Source of the DNA: Pseudomonas putida
GTDB taxonomy: Bacteria > Pseudomonadota > Gammaproteobacteria > Pseudomonadales > Pseudomonadaceae
Direction of reading: 5' to 3'
Assembly (NCBI RefSeq): GCF_009883635.2
Contig: NZ_CP026115.2
Span: 806,001-870,000 of the forward strand
DNA length: 64,000 nt
The notes under the pieces are model-generated. The model worked only from the letters and a program-made list of their open reading frames with translations. It was not told the DNA's origin and did no database searches. This document shows positions 18,454 through 27,296 of the stretch, piece after piece. Position numbers and translations under genes: made by a program. Numbering within the stretch: position 1 is the first letter of the stretch; the number at the start of each line of letters is the position of its first letter.

Positions 18454-20667
18454 TCAGATACGCCGTGCCGCGTAACGCTTGAGCATGCTCGGCACGTCGA
18501 GAATCAGCGCGATGCGGCCGTCACCGGTGATGGTGGCGCCGGACATGCCCGGGGTGCCCTGCAGCATCTTGCCCAGCGGCTTGATCACCACCTCTTCCTG
18601 GCCCACCAGCTGGTCGACCACGAAGCCGATACGCTGGGTGCCGACCGAGAGGATCACCACATGGCCCTCGCGCTGCTCCTCATGCACCTGGCCCTGAACC
18701 AGCCAGCGCTTGAGGTAGAACAGCGGCAGCGCCTTGTCGCGCACGATCACCACTTCCTGGCCGTCGACCACGTTGGTGCGCGACAGGTCGAGGTGGAAGA
18801 TCTCGTTGACGTTGACCAGCGGGAAGGCGAACGCCTGGTTGCCCAGCATCACCATCAGGGTCGGCATGATCGCCAGGGTCAGCGGCACCTTGATGACGAT
18901 CTTCGAGCCCTGGCCCTTGGCCGAGAAGATGTTGATCGAGCCGTTGAGCTGGGAAATCTTGGTCTTCACCACGTCCATGCCGACGCCGCGGCCGGACACG
19001 TCGGAAATCTCGGTCTTGGTCGAGAAGCCTGGAGCGAAGATCAGGTTGTAGCAGTCCGACTCGCTCAGGCGATCGGCCGCGTCCTTGTCCATCAGGCCTT
19101 TTTCAACGGCCTTGGCGCGCAGGATGCTCGGGTCCATGCCCTTGCCGTCGTCAGAGATCGACAGCAGGATGTGGTCGCCTTCCTGCTCGGCCGACAGCAC
19201 CACGCGGCCGGTCCGGGCCTTGCCAGAGGCTTCACGCTCGTCCGGCATCTCGACACCGTGGTCGACGGCGTTGCGCACCAGGTGCACCAGCGGGTCGGCA
19301 AGGGCCTCGACCAGGTTCTTGTCGAGGTCGGTCTCTTCACCGACCAGCTCCAGGTTGATCTCTTTCTTCAGCTGGCGCGCCAGATCGCGGACCAGGCGCG
19401 GGAAGCGACCGAAGACCTTCTTGATCGGCTGCATGCGGGTCTTCATGACCGCGGTCTGCAAGTCGGCGGTGACCACGTCGAGGTTCGACACGGCCTTGGA
19501 CATGGCCTCGTCGCCGCTGTTCAGGCCCAGGCGCACCAGGCGGTTACGCACCAGCACCAGTTCGCCGACCATGTTCATGATCTCGTCCAGGCGTGCAGTG
19601 TCGACACGCACGGTGGTTTCCGCTTCGCTGGCAGGCTTTTCGGCCGCAGGGGCCGGGGTGCGGGCTGGCGCCGGCTTGGCTGCGGCCGGTGCAGCGGCAG
19701 CCGGGGCTGCAGCAGGCCTGGCGACCGGTTTGCTTTGCGCCACGGCCGCAACCGGCGCGGCCACGGCGACAGGCGCCTCGCCAGCAACGGTTTCACCAGT
19801 GAACTTGCCCTTGCCGTGCAACTGGTCGAGCAACGCTTCGAACTCGTGCTCGGTGATTTCGTCACTGCTGGCAGGCGCGACCACGCTTTCCACAGCCGCA
19901 GTGGCAGCCGGCAAGGCATCGGCCTGGAAGGTGCCCTTGCCGTGCAACTGGTCCAGCAACGACTCGAATTCTTCGTCGGTGATCTCGTCGCTCACCGGCG
20001 CAGTGGCCTCGACCACCGCTTCGGTGGCTGCCAGTTCAGGCGAGAACTGGCCCTTGCCATGCAATTGGTCGAGCAGCGATTCGAACTCGTCGTCAGTGAT
20101 GTCGTCACCCGCGCCGCTCAGGGTCTCGCCCTGCATCTGCGCTTCGGCTGCGGCCGCTTCTGCCTTGACCGCATCGAGCGAGTCGAGCAGCTGTTCGAAC
20201 TCGGTGTCGGTGATGTCCGCCTCGGCGGCCACCGGCTCCGGTGCAGCCTCGACAACTGCTGCCGGGGCCTCGGCGCTGGCAGGTTCCGCCAGGCGCGACA
20301 GGGCCGCCAGCAACTCCGGGGTGGCCGCAGTCACTTCGCTGCGCTCGCGCACCTGGCCGAACATGCTGTTGACCGTGTCCAGTGCCTCGAGCACCACGTC
20401 CATCAGTTCCGCGTCGACCCGGCGCTCACCTTTGCGCAGGATGTCGAACACGTTCTCGGCGATGTGGCAGCACTCCACCAGCTCGTTCAGCTGAAGGAAG
20501 CCGGCGCCCCCTTTTACAGTGTGGAAACCGCGAAAGATTGCATTGAGCAGGTCGGCATCGTCGGGTCGGCTTTCCAGCTCGACCAGTTGCTCGGACAGTT
20601 GCTCAAGAATTTCGCCGGCTTCTACCAGGAAATCCTGAAGGATTTCTTCATCGGCGCCGAAGCTCAT
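18454..20667 (-). CDS. cheA: Chemotaxis histidine kinase CheA with repeated linker motif
   Basis: 737-residue kinase. The P1 Hpt domain has His49 in [14 protein letters not shown] long linker (about 110-345) follows in place of a compact P2. It contains three close copies of [17 protein letters not shown] at residues 190-206, 229-245 and 271-287, plus a diverged copy at about 152-164. An Ala/Pro stretch follows. Next come dimerisation P3 ([20 protein letters not shown]), the ATPase P4 ([12 protein letters not shown] as N-box, then [16 protein letters not shown]) and the CheW-like P5. CheA phosphorylates CheY and CheB. The repeats are unusual and may bind partners such as the ParP-like protein. 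Confidence 0.97.
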   Translation of the reverse strand: MSFGADEEILQDFLVEAGEILEQLSEQLVELESRPDDADLLNAIFRGFHTVKGGAGFLQLNELVECCHIAENVFDILRKGERRVDAELMDVVLEALDTVNSMFGQVRERSEVTAATPELLAALSRLAEPASAEAPAAVVEAAPEPVAAEADITDTEFEQLLDSLDAVKAEAAAAEAQMQGETLSGAGDDITDDEFESLLDQLHGKGQFSPELAATEAVVEATAPVSDEITDEEFESLLDQLHGKGTFQADALPAATAAVESVVAPASSDEITEHEFEALLDQLHGKGKFTGETVAGEAPVAVAAPVAAVAQSKPVARPAAAPAAAAPAAAKPAPARTPAPAAEKPASEAETTVRVDTARLDEIMNMVGELVLVRNRLVRLGLNSGDEAMSKAVSNLDVVTADLQTAVMKTRMQPIKKVFGRFPRLVRDLARQLKKEINLELVGEETDLDKNLVEALADPLVHLVRNAVDHGVEMPDEREASGKARTGRVVLSAEQEGDHILLSISDDGKGMDPSILRAKAVEKGLMDKDAADRLSESDCYNLIFAPGFSTKTEISDVSGRGVGMDVVKTKISQLNGSINIFSAKGQGSKIVIKVPLTLAIMPTLMVMLGNQAFAFPLVNVNEIFHLDLSRTNVVDGQEVVIVRDKALPLFYLKRWLVQGQVHEEQREGHVVILSVGTQRIGFVVDQLVGQEEVVIKPLGKMLQGTPGMSGATITGDGRIALILDVPSMLKRYAARRI

Positions 20668-20679
20668 TAAACGTGCTCC

Positions 20680-21468
20680 TTAAAAACCCAGGCTGGACAG
20701 CAGATCGTCGACGTCGTCCTGACCGGACACAACGTCTTCACGCTTATCGGCATGAATCTGCGGACCTTCACCCCGAGTCGGATGTTTTTCTTCATCTTTT
20801 TCAGCGCGCAGCTGCTGGTGGTCGTGTTCGATACCGGCAAAACGGTCGACCTGACTGGCCATCAGCACGAGCTTGAGCAGATTGCTTTCCACTTCGGTCA
20901 CCAGCGCAGTCACGCGCTTGATCACCTGGCCAGTCAGGTCCTGATAGTCCTGGGCCAGCAGAATGTCATTGAGGTGGCCGGCGACCTTGCGGTTACCCTC
21001 GGCGCTGTGCGTCAGGAAACTGTCGACACGCTTGACCAGCTCGCGAAACTCCGGCGCTGCGACTTCGCGGCGCATGAAGCGCTGCCAGTCGACACTCAGG
21101 CCTTGCGCCTCGGCAGCCAGGTCGTTGAGTACCGGCGTGCTCTCCTCCACCAGGTCCATGGTGCGGTTGGCGGCACCCTCGGTGAGTTTGACCACGTAAG
21201 ACAGGCGCTCGGTGGCATCGGTAATCTGCGAGACTTCCTCGGCCTGCGGCATGCGCGGGTCGATCTGGAAGCTGACGATCGCGCTGTGCAGCTCACGGGT
21301 GAGCTTGCCGACTTCCTGGTACAGGCCACGGTCGCGGGTCTGGTTGAGCTGATGAATCAGCTGCACCGCATCGCCGAAACGCCCCCGTTCCAGGCTCTCG
21401 ACCAGCTCCTGGGCATGTTTCTTCAGGGTCGATTCGAACTCCCCCAAAGACGTCTGTGTTGTTTCCAT
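20680..21468 (-). CDS. cheZ: CheY-P phosphatase CheZ
   Basis: 262-residue, mainly helical protein that dephosphorylates CheY-P. The catalytic signature is seen as LLAQDYQDLTGQVIKRV at about residues 166-182 (Asp and Gln of DxxxGQ). The C-terminus VDDLLSSLGF is the CheY-binding tail type. It lies between cheY (18 bases upstream) and cheA (12 bases downstream) in the same operon. Confidence 0.97.
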   Translation of the reverse strand: METTQTSLGEFESTLKKHAQELVESLERGRFGDAVQLIHQLNQTRDRGLYQEVGKLTRELHSAIVSFQIDPRMPQAEEVSQITDATERLSYVVKLTEGAANRTMDLVEESTPVLNDLAAEAQGLSVDWQRFMRREVAAPEFRELVKRVDSFLTHSAEGNRKVAGHLNDILLAQDYQDLTGQVIKRVTALVTEVESNLLKLVLMASQVDRFAGIEHDHQQLRAEKDEEKHPTRGEGPQIHADKREDVVSGQDDVDDLLSSLGF

Positions 21469-21486
21469 GGCGCCCCCTGACGTGAC

Positions 21487-21861
21487 TCAGCCGTTGACGC
21501 GTTCGAAGATCTTTTCGATCTTTTCTTTGAGCACCTGGGCGGTGAATGGCTTGACCACGTAACCGTTGACGCCGGCCTGGGCCGCTTCGATGATCTGGTC
21601 ACGCTTGGCTTCGGCGGTCACCATCAGCACCGGCATGGTCTTCAGGCGATCGTGGGCACGGACCTTGCGCAGCAGGTCGATACCGGACATGCCAGGCATG
21701 TTCCAGTCGGTCACCAGGAAGTCGTAATGGCCGCTTTCGAGCATCGGCAGCGCGGTGGTGCCGTCATCGGCTTCATCGGTGTTGGTGAAGCCCAGGTCAC
21801 GCAACAGGTTCTTGATGATCCGCCGCATCGTCGAAAAGTCGTCAACGATGAGGATTTTCAT
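21487..21861 (-). CDS. cheY: Chemotaxis response regulator CheY
   Basis: Single receiver domain, 124 residues from the ATG at 21861 (MKILIVDDFSTMRR). The acidic pocket Asp7/Asp8, phospho-acceptor Asp52 in LVTDWNMPG, Thr82 and Lys104 in VVKPF are all present. CheY-P binds FliM to switch rotation. A GGAGG sits 17 bases before this ATG but only 5 bases before an in-frame TTG at 21873. A start there (adding four residues, ending NKD before MKIL) is therefore plausible. Confidence 0.97.
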   Translation of the reverse strand: MKILIVDDFSTMRRIIKNLLRDLGFTNTDEADDGTTALPMLESGHYDFLVTDWNMPGMSGIDLLRKVRAHDRLKTMPVLMVTAEAKRDQIIEAAQAGVNGYVVKPFTAQVLKEKIEKIFERVNG

Positions 21862-21897
21862 GTCTTTGTTCAAGTAGACCTCCAAGCAGTCTCAAAC

Positions 21898-21915
21898 GCG
21901 CTCGGCCCCGAGCAC
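21898..21915 (-). promoter_or_regulatory. Hairpin between fliA and cheY
   Basis: In the 104-base gap the sequence GCTCGG-CC-CCGAGC (21900-21913) forms a 6-bp GC stem that extends by a few imperfect pairs. There is no poly-U tail. No sigma-28 site could be recognised before cheY, so cheY may be read from the flhA-flhF-fleN-fliA transcript through this hairpin. Confidence 0.4.
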
Positions 21916-21965
21916 GCGTATTCATATTCGGTACAACGTGGAAAACGACTGCAACGACCCCGGGC

Positions 21966-22706
21966 TCAACGCGCCCGCCATTCCCCCAGGCGGCTGCGCA
22001 GGCGCGCGGCACACTGGCTGTGCAACTGGCTGACTCGCGATTCGCTGACCCCCAGCACCTCACCGATTTCCTTGAGGTTCAGCTCTTCGTCGTAGTACAG
22101 CGCCAGCACCAGGCGCTCACGCTCCGGCAGGTTGGCGATCGCATCGGTCAGGGCAGCCTGGAAGCGCTCGTCTTCCAGGTCGCGCGACGGCTCGACCTGG
22201 CCACTGGCGCCGTCCTCGTGCAGCCCTTCGTGCTCGCCGTCCTGCAACAGGTCGTCGAAACTGAACAGGCGGCTCCCCAAGGTATCGTTCAAGATCCCGT
22301 AGTAATCATCGAGACTCAATTGGAGTTCGGCAGCAACTTCATGATCTTTAGCGTCGCGGCCAGTTCTTGCTTCCACTGCGCGCATCGCATCACTGACCAT
22401 GCGCGTATTGCGGTGCACCGAACGCGGTGCCCAATCGCCCTTGCGGACCTCGTCGAGCATCGCCCCGCGGATGCGGATGCCGGCGTAGGTTTCAAAGCTG
22501 GCGCCCTTGCTGGCGTCGTACTTGTTGGCCACTTCCAGCAGGCCGATCATGCCGGCCTGGATCAGGTCCTCGACCTGGACGTTGGCCGGCAGGCGTGCCA
22601 GCAAGTGGTAGGCGATGCGCTTGACCAGCGGCGCGTAGCGTTCCACCAGCTCGAACTGGGCGTCTTTCGACGCCTTGCTGTACATCTTGAAGCCGCTCGC
22701 ATTCAT
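21966..22706 (-). CDS. fliA: RNA polymerase sigma-28 factor FliA
   Basis: 246-residue flagellar sigma factor for late genes. Region 2 (YAPLVKRIAYHLLARLP and VEDLIQAGMIGLLEV), region 3 and the region 4 helix-turn-helix (LNLKEIGEVLGVSESRVSQL) are all present. It overlaps fleN by 4 bases and so is translationally coupled to it. It should act on the sites seen before fliC and fliS. Confidence 0.98.
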   Translation of the reverse strand: MNASGFKMYSKASKDAQFELVERYAPLVKRIAYHLLARLPANVQVEDLIQAGMIGLLEVANKYDASKGASFETYAGIRIRGAMLDEVRKGDWAPRSVHRNTRMVSDAMRAVEARTGRDAKDHEVAAELQLSLDDYYGILNDTLGSRLFSFDDLLQDGEHEGLHEDGASGQVEPSRDLEDERFQAALTDAIANLPERERLVLALYYDEELNLKEIGEVLGVSESRVSQLHSQCAARLRSRLGEWRAR

Positions 22707-23536
22707 AGCACGGGTCCTGCGCTGGTGGGTTGCACCAGGCGCTCGACAAAGAACTCAAGGTGCCCGCGCGGGTTGGCTGGCAGCGGCCAGCTGTCGACCT
22801 TCTGCGCGATGGCCTTGAAGGCCAGGGCACACTTGGAGCGAGGGAAGGCCTCGTACACCGCGCGCTGTTTCTGCACTGCCTTGCGCACGCTCTCGTCGTA
22901 CGGCACGGCGCCGACATATTGCAGGGCGACGTCAAGGAAGCGGTCGGTGACCTTGGTCAACTTGGCGAACAGGTTGCGCCCTTCCTGCGGGCTCTGGGCC
23001 ATGTTGGCCAGCACGCGGAAACGGTTCATGCCGTAGTCGCGGTTGAGCAGCTTGATCAGCGCATAGGCGTCGGTGATCGAGGTCGGCTCGTCGCACACCA
23101 CCAGCAGCACTTCCTGGGCTGCGCGCACGAAGCTGACTACCGAGTCACCAATGCCCGCAGCGGTGTCGATCACCAGCACGTCGAGGTTGTCGCCGATCTC
23201 GCTGAAGGCCTGGATCAGCCCGGCATGCTGGGCCGGGGCCAGGTGCACCATGCTCTGGGTGCCGGAGGCGGCGGGCACGATGCGCACGCCGCCAGGCCCC
23301 TGCAACAGCACATCGCGCAGCTCGCAGCGCCCTTCGATGACATCGGCCAGGGTGCGTTTTGGGGTGAGGCCCAGCAATACGTCGACATTGGCCAGGCCAA
23401 GGTCGGCGTCCAGCAACATCACCCGGCGGCCGAGTTCGGCCAGCGCCAGGGACAGGTTCACTGAAACGTTAGTCTTGCCGACGCCACCTTTGCCACCGGT
23501 GACGGCGATCACCTGTACGGGATGCATGCTACCCAT
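22703..23536 (-). CDS. fleN: Flagellar number regulator FleN (MinD/ParA ATPase)
   Basis: 277-residue ATPase that antagonises FleQ and limits flagellar number. The deviant Walker A is GGKGGVGKTNVSVNLSLALA at about residues 14-33; VMLLDADLGLANVDVLLG and LVIDTAAGIGDSV follow. It sits between flhF (93-base gap) and fliA, the usual order in polar flagellates. Confidence 0.98.
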   Translation of the reverse strand: MGSMHPVQVIAVTGGKGGVGKTNVSVNLSLALAELGRRVMLLDADLGLANVDVLLGLTPKRTLADVIEGRCELRDVLLQGPGGVRIVPAASGTQSMVHLAPAQHAGLIQAFSEIGDNLDVLVIDTAAGIGDSVVSFVRAAQEVLLVVCDEPTSITDAYALIKLLNRDYGMNRFRVLANMAQSPQEGRNLFAKLTKVTDRFLDVALQYVGAVPYDESVRKAVQKQRAVYEAFPRSKCALAFKAIAQKVDSWPLPANPRGHLEFFVERLVQPTSAGPVL

Positions 23537-23629
23537 GTTCGTTGTTTACCTTGTCTCGCTTGGACCCAAGCCACACGCGGGGCAGCACTGCCAGCCCCGG
23601 AATGTAGGTACTTTGCATACGCTTCATCC

Positions 23630-24937
23630 TCAACCTGCGCGTCGCGGGTTGTGGTAGAGATCAGCGAACATGTCGGCCATCGCCTCTTCGCTGGGCTCGT
23701 CCTGCAACTGCACGTTGACCGCGCGGGTCACCAGCTGGTGCGGGCGCGGCAGGTGCAGGTCGTCAGGAATGCGCGGGCCGTCGGTGAGGTAGGCCACGGG
23801 CAGTTCATGACTGATGGCCAGGCTCAGCACATCGCCGAGGCTCGCCGTTTCATCGAGTTTGGTCAGGATGCAGCCAGCCAGGCCGCAGCGCTTGTAGCTG
23901 TGGTAGGCAGCGGTCAGCACCTGCTTCTGGCTGGTGGTAGCCAGCACCAGGTAATTCTTCGCGGCAATGCCACGCCCGGCAAGGGTTTCCAGTTGCATGC
24001 GCAGGGCCGGGTCGCTGGCCTGCAGGCCGGCGGTATCGATCAGCACCACGCGCTTGCGCAGCAACGGCTCCAGCGCGGCTGCCAGCGACTGGCCCGGGTC
24101 GACGTAGGTCACCGGCACGTTGAGGATGCGCCCCAAAGTCTTGAGCTGCTCCTGGGCACCGATGCGGAAGCTGTCCATGCTCACCAGGGCCAGGTTCTGC
24201 GGGCCGTACTTGAGCACGTAACGCGCCGCCAGCTTGGCCAGGGTGGTGGTCTTGCCCATGCCGGCTGGGCCGACCACGGCGATCACCCCGCCCTCTTCGA
24301 TCGGTTCGACCTGTGGCACTTCGATCATCCGTGCCAGGTGCGCGAGCAGCATACGCCAGGCCTGGCGCGGCTCTTCGATCTCACTGGTGAGGTCGAGCAG
24401 TTCGCGGGCGATCGGGCCGGACAGGCCAATGCGCTGCAGGCGACGCCAGAGGTTGGCCTGGGCTGGTTTGCTACCCTGCAGCTGGTTCCAGGCCAGCGAG
24501 CCGAGCTGCACTTCGAGCAGCTCACGCAGGCCCGACAGCTCCGAACGCATGGCGTCGAACAGGCGCGGGTCGACCGGGGCCGGGGCAGGTGCGGCAGCCA
24601 CTGCCGGGGCATCGACATGCGGTTCGATCAATGGCTCGGCTGCGGTCAGCGATTGGCCGGCAAACAATTGGCGGTTGCCTTCGCTGGCCTCGGCGCGGTT
24701 GTCCAGCTCGGCCTGGGCAGTGGCGATGCGCGACTGGGTCTTGCGCAGCTCTTCTTCCAGCTCGACGTTGGGCACGCGCGGGGCCAGCGCGGACAGCTTG
24801 TAGTCCAGCGCGGCGGTCAGCTCGACACCACCGGCAATGCGGCGGTTGCCGATGATGGCGGCATCGGAGCCCAGCTCATCACGGACCAGCTTCATGGCCT
24901 GACGCATATCGGCGGCGAAAAAACGCTTGACTTGCAT
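23630..24937 (-). CDS. flhF: Flagellar biosynthesis GTPase FlhF
   Basis: 435-residue SRP-type GTPase that places the flagellum at the cell pole. The N-terminal basic domain starts MQVKRFFAADMRQAMKLVRD. A variable Ala/Pro linker (about 85-125) follows, then the NG domain with the P-loop GPAGMGKTTTLAKLAARY, VLIDTAGLQ, and TKLDETASLGD. It starts 11 bases after the flhA stop. Length is typical for pseudomonads. Confidence 0.98.
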   Translation of the reverse strand: MQVKRFFAADMRQAMKLVRDELGSDAAIIGNRRIAGGVELTAALDYKLSALAPRVPNVELEEELRKTQSRIATAQAELDNRAEASEGNRQLFAGQSLTAAEPLIEPHVDAPAVAAAPAPAPVDPRLFDAMRSELSGLRELLEVQLGSLAWNQLQGSKPAQANLWRRLQRIGLSGPIARELLDLTSEIEEPRQAWRMLLAHLARMIEVPQVEPIEEGGVIAVVGPAGMGKTTTLAKLAARYVLKYGPQNLALVSMDSFRIGAQEQLKTLGRILNVPVTYVDPGQSLAAALEPLLRKRVVLIDTAGLQASDPALRMQLETLAGRGIAAKNYLVLATTSQKQVLTAAYHSYKRCGLAGCILTKLDETASLGDVLSLAISHELPVAYLTDGPRIPDDLHLPRPHQLVTRAVNVQLQDEPSEEAMADMFADLYHNPRRAG

Positions 24938-24948
24938 AACCCACTACC

Positions 24949-27078
24949 TCAGCCGTTGGGGCCCACTGTGGCAACGATGGTGACTTGCTTGTTATCCGGT
25001 ATTTCCTGATACGCCAGAACATGCAAATTCGGTACAGCCAGGCGACCGAAGCGCGACAACATGGCACGGATCGGGCCAGCTACCAGAAGAATGGCCGGTT
25101 GGCCTTGCATTTCCTGGCGCTGGCAGGCGTCGATCAGCGAACGCTGCAGCTTTTCGGCCATGCTCGGCTCAAGAAGAACACCGTCTTCCTGACCTTGCCC
25201 GGCCCTTTGCAAACTATTGAGCAAGATCTGTTCCAACCTTGGCTCAAGGGTGATCACAGGCAGCTCGGACTCAACGCCGACAATGCTTTGGACGATGGCA
25301 CGACACAATCCGACGCGCACTGCCGCCACCAGCGCGGCGGTATCTTGACTCTTGCTGGCATTGTTGGCGATGGCCTCGGCAATACTGCGGATGTCACGCA
25401 CCGGTACTTGCTCGGACAACAACGCCTGCAGGACCTTGAGCAGCCCCGACAAGGAAATGACACCGGGCACCAGCTCTTCAGCAAGTTTAGGCGATGCCTT
25501 GGACAATACCTGCAACAGCTGCTGGACCTCTTCATGGCCGATCAGCTCATGGCAGTGTTTCTGCAGGATCTGGTTGAGGTGGGTAGCAACCACGGTACTG
25601 GCGTCGACCACGGTATAGCCCAGCGACTGCGCCTGGGCGCGCTGGCCGATGTCGATCCACACCGCCTCAAGGCCGAATGCCGGGTCGCGCGCAGCGATAC
25701 CATTGAGGGTACCGAATACTTGGCCTGGGTTGATCGCAAGCTCGCGGTCCGGGTAGATCTCGGCCTCGGCCAGGATCACGCCCATCAGCGTCAGGCGATA
25801 GGCACTGGGCTGCAGGTCGAGGTTGTCACGGATGTGCACGGTCGGCATGAGGAAGCCCAGGTCCTGGGACAGCTTCTTGCGCACCCCCTTGATCCGCGCC
25901 AGCAGCTGGCCACCCTGATTGCGGTCGACCAGCGGAATCAGGCGGTAGCCGACTTCCAGGCCAATCATGTCGATCGGCGTCACGTCGTCCCAGCCCAGTT
26001 CCTTGGTATCCAGCGCGCGCTGCGGCGACGGCAGCAGGTCCTGCTGGCGTTGCGCTTCCTTCTGCGCTTCGATCTTGGCCTTCTGCTGCTTCTTCCACAC
26101 CAGGTAGGCGCCGCCACCGGCCAGCAGGCCGAGGCTGAGGAAGGCGATGTGCGGCATGCCCGGCACCAGGCCCATGATGATCATCAGCCCCGCAGACACA
26201 CCCAGCGCCTTGGGCGAGTCGAACATCTGGCGGTTGATCAGCTTGCCCATGTCCTCGGAGCCCGAGGCACGGGTAACCATGATCGCGGCAGCGGTGGACA
26301 GCAGCAGTGATGGCAATTGCGCCACCAAACCGTCACCGATGGTCAGCAAGGCGTAGACCTTGCCTGCATCGCTGAACGACATGTTGTGTTGCAGCATACC
26401 GATCAGCATGCCGCCGATCAGGTTGATGAAGAGGATTAGCAAACCGGCGATGGCGTCACCACGGACGAACTTGCTGGCACCGTCCATCGAACCGTAGAAC
26501 TCGGCCTCCTGGGCCACCTCGGCGCGGCGCATCTTGGCCTGGGCCTGGTCGATCAGGCCGGCGTTGAGATCGGCGTCGATGGCCATCTGCTTGCCGGGCA
26601 TGGCGTCGAGGGTGAAGCGCGCGCTCACCTCGGAAATACGCCCGGCGCCCTTGGTGACCACCACGAAGTTGATGATCATGAGGATGGCGAACACCACCGC
26701 ACCAACGACATAATTGCCGCCGATCACCACCTCACCGAAGGCCTGGATCACTTTACCGGCAGCGCCGTGGCCTTCCTGGCCATGGAGCATGACCACCCGC
26801 GTGGAGGCCACGTTCAGCGCCAGGCGCAGCAAGGTCGCCACCAGCAGGATGGTCGGGAACGCGGCGAAGTCCAGCGGGCGCAGAGCGTAAACGCAGACCA
26901 GCAGGACCACGATCGACAGCGCGATGTTGAAGGTGAAGAACACGTCGAGCAGGAACGGCGGTATCGGCAACATCATCATTGCCAACATCACCAGCAGCAG
27001 CAACGGCACGCCCAGGTTGCCCCGGCCGAGCCCGGCCAGGTTGTTGCGGGCGTTGCTGATTAACTGAGTGCGATCCAC
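24949..27078 (-). CDS. flhA: Flagellar type III export gate protein FlhA
   Basis: 709-residue export gate subunit. Eight transmembrane helices fill the first 320 residues, with the conserved loop GAGRISEVSARFTLDAMPGK between them. The C-terminal cytoplasmic ring domain follows (NQILQKHCHELIGHEEVQ, VPVRDIRSIAEAI). The start is a GTG at 27078 (VDRTQLISNARNN), chosen because AAGAGGA lies at the right distance. An in-frame codon further upstream would add 24 unrelated residues. A sigma-54 promoter lies just upstream. Confidence 0.97.
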   Translation of the reverse strand: MDRTQLISNARNNLAGLGRGNLGVPLLLLVMLAMMMLPIPPFLLDVFFTFNIALSIVVLLVCVYALRPLDFAAFPTILLVATLLRLALNVASTRVVMLHGQEGHGAAGKVIQAFGEVVIGGNYVVGAVVFAILMIINFVVVTKGAGRISEVSARFTLDAMPGKQMAIDADLNAGLIDQAQAKMRRAEVAQEAEFYGSMDGASKFVRGDAIAGLLILFINLIGGMLIGMLQHNMSFSDAGKVYALLTIGDGLVAQLPSLLLSTAAAIMVTRASGSEDMGKLINRQMFDSPKALGVSAGLMIIMGLVPGMPHIAFLSLGLLAGGGAYLVWKKQQKAKIEAQKEAQRQQDLLPSPQRALDTKELGWDDVTPIDMIGLEVGYRLIPLVDRNQGGQLLARIKGVRKKLSQDLGFLMPTVHIRDNLDLQPSAYRLTLMGVILAEAEIYPDRELAINPGQVFGTLNGIAARDPAFGLEAVWIDIGQRAQAQSLGYTVVDASTVVATHLNQILQKHCHELIGHEEVQQLLQVLSKASPKLAEELVPGVISLSGLLKVLQALLSEQVPVRDIRSIAEAIANNASKSQDTAALVAAVRVGLCRAIVQSIVGVESELPVITLEPRLEQILLNSLQRAGQGQEDGVLLEPSMAEKLQRSLIDACQRQEMQGQPAILLVAGPIRAMLSRFGRLAVPNLHVLAYQEIPDNKQVTIVATVGPNG

Positions 27079-27105
27079 CGCGAGTCCTCTTGATGCAAAA
27101 CTTTG

Positions 27106-27128
27106 ACGCCCAAGGGGCGCTTGGGCGT
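27106..27128 (-). promoter_or_regulatory. Hairpin at the flhA transcription start region
   Basis: ACGCCCAAG / CTTGGGCGT, a perfect 9-bp inverted repeat with a 5-base spacer, between the flhA sigma-54 site and its GTG. The expected transcription start (about 27123) falls within the repeat, so it is more likely a DNA-level site than a full RNA hairpin. A GTCAAA sequence next to it (minus strand, about 27100-27107) resembles half of a FleQ box. Confidence 0.5.
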
Positions 27129-27132
27129 GGCT

Positions 27133-27150
27133 TTGCAAGAAGCCTTCCAA
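27133..27150 (-). promoter_or_regulatory. Sigma-54 promoter of flhA
   Basis: Minus strand TTGGAAGGCTTCTTGCAA: GG (27148-27147), 10 bases, GC (27136-27135). It fits the -24/-12 pattern TGGCACG-N4-TTGC with two mismatches in the -24 box. It lies about 57 bases before the flhA GTG. Confidence 0.75.
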
Positions 27151-27175
27151 CTTTGCTCGAGTATGGATTTATGTT

Positions 27176-27291
27176 GCCTGTACCGGCCTCTTCGCGGAGT
27201 TCAAGCCCGCTCCTACAGGATTTGCGCCACATCCGGGATTTGTACTGAACCTGTAGGAGCGGGCTTGTCCCGCGAAGAGGCCGGTGCAGGC
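27176..27291. repeat. REP inverted pair between flhA and flhB
   Basis: Near-perfect inverted arms of about 42 bases (27176-27219 and 27250-27291) with the core GTAGGAGCGGGCTTG and outer CCGGCCTCTTCGCG. It separates the flhB end of the fliL operon from the flhA promoter region. Confidence 0.9.
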
Positions 27292-27296
27292 TGGAA

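Noticed and set aside
18439..20670. 743-codon plus-strand open frame opposite cheA
   Set aside because: It is the mirror of the cheA frame, with no domain and His/Gln/Arg-rich composition.
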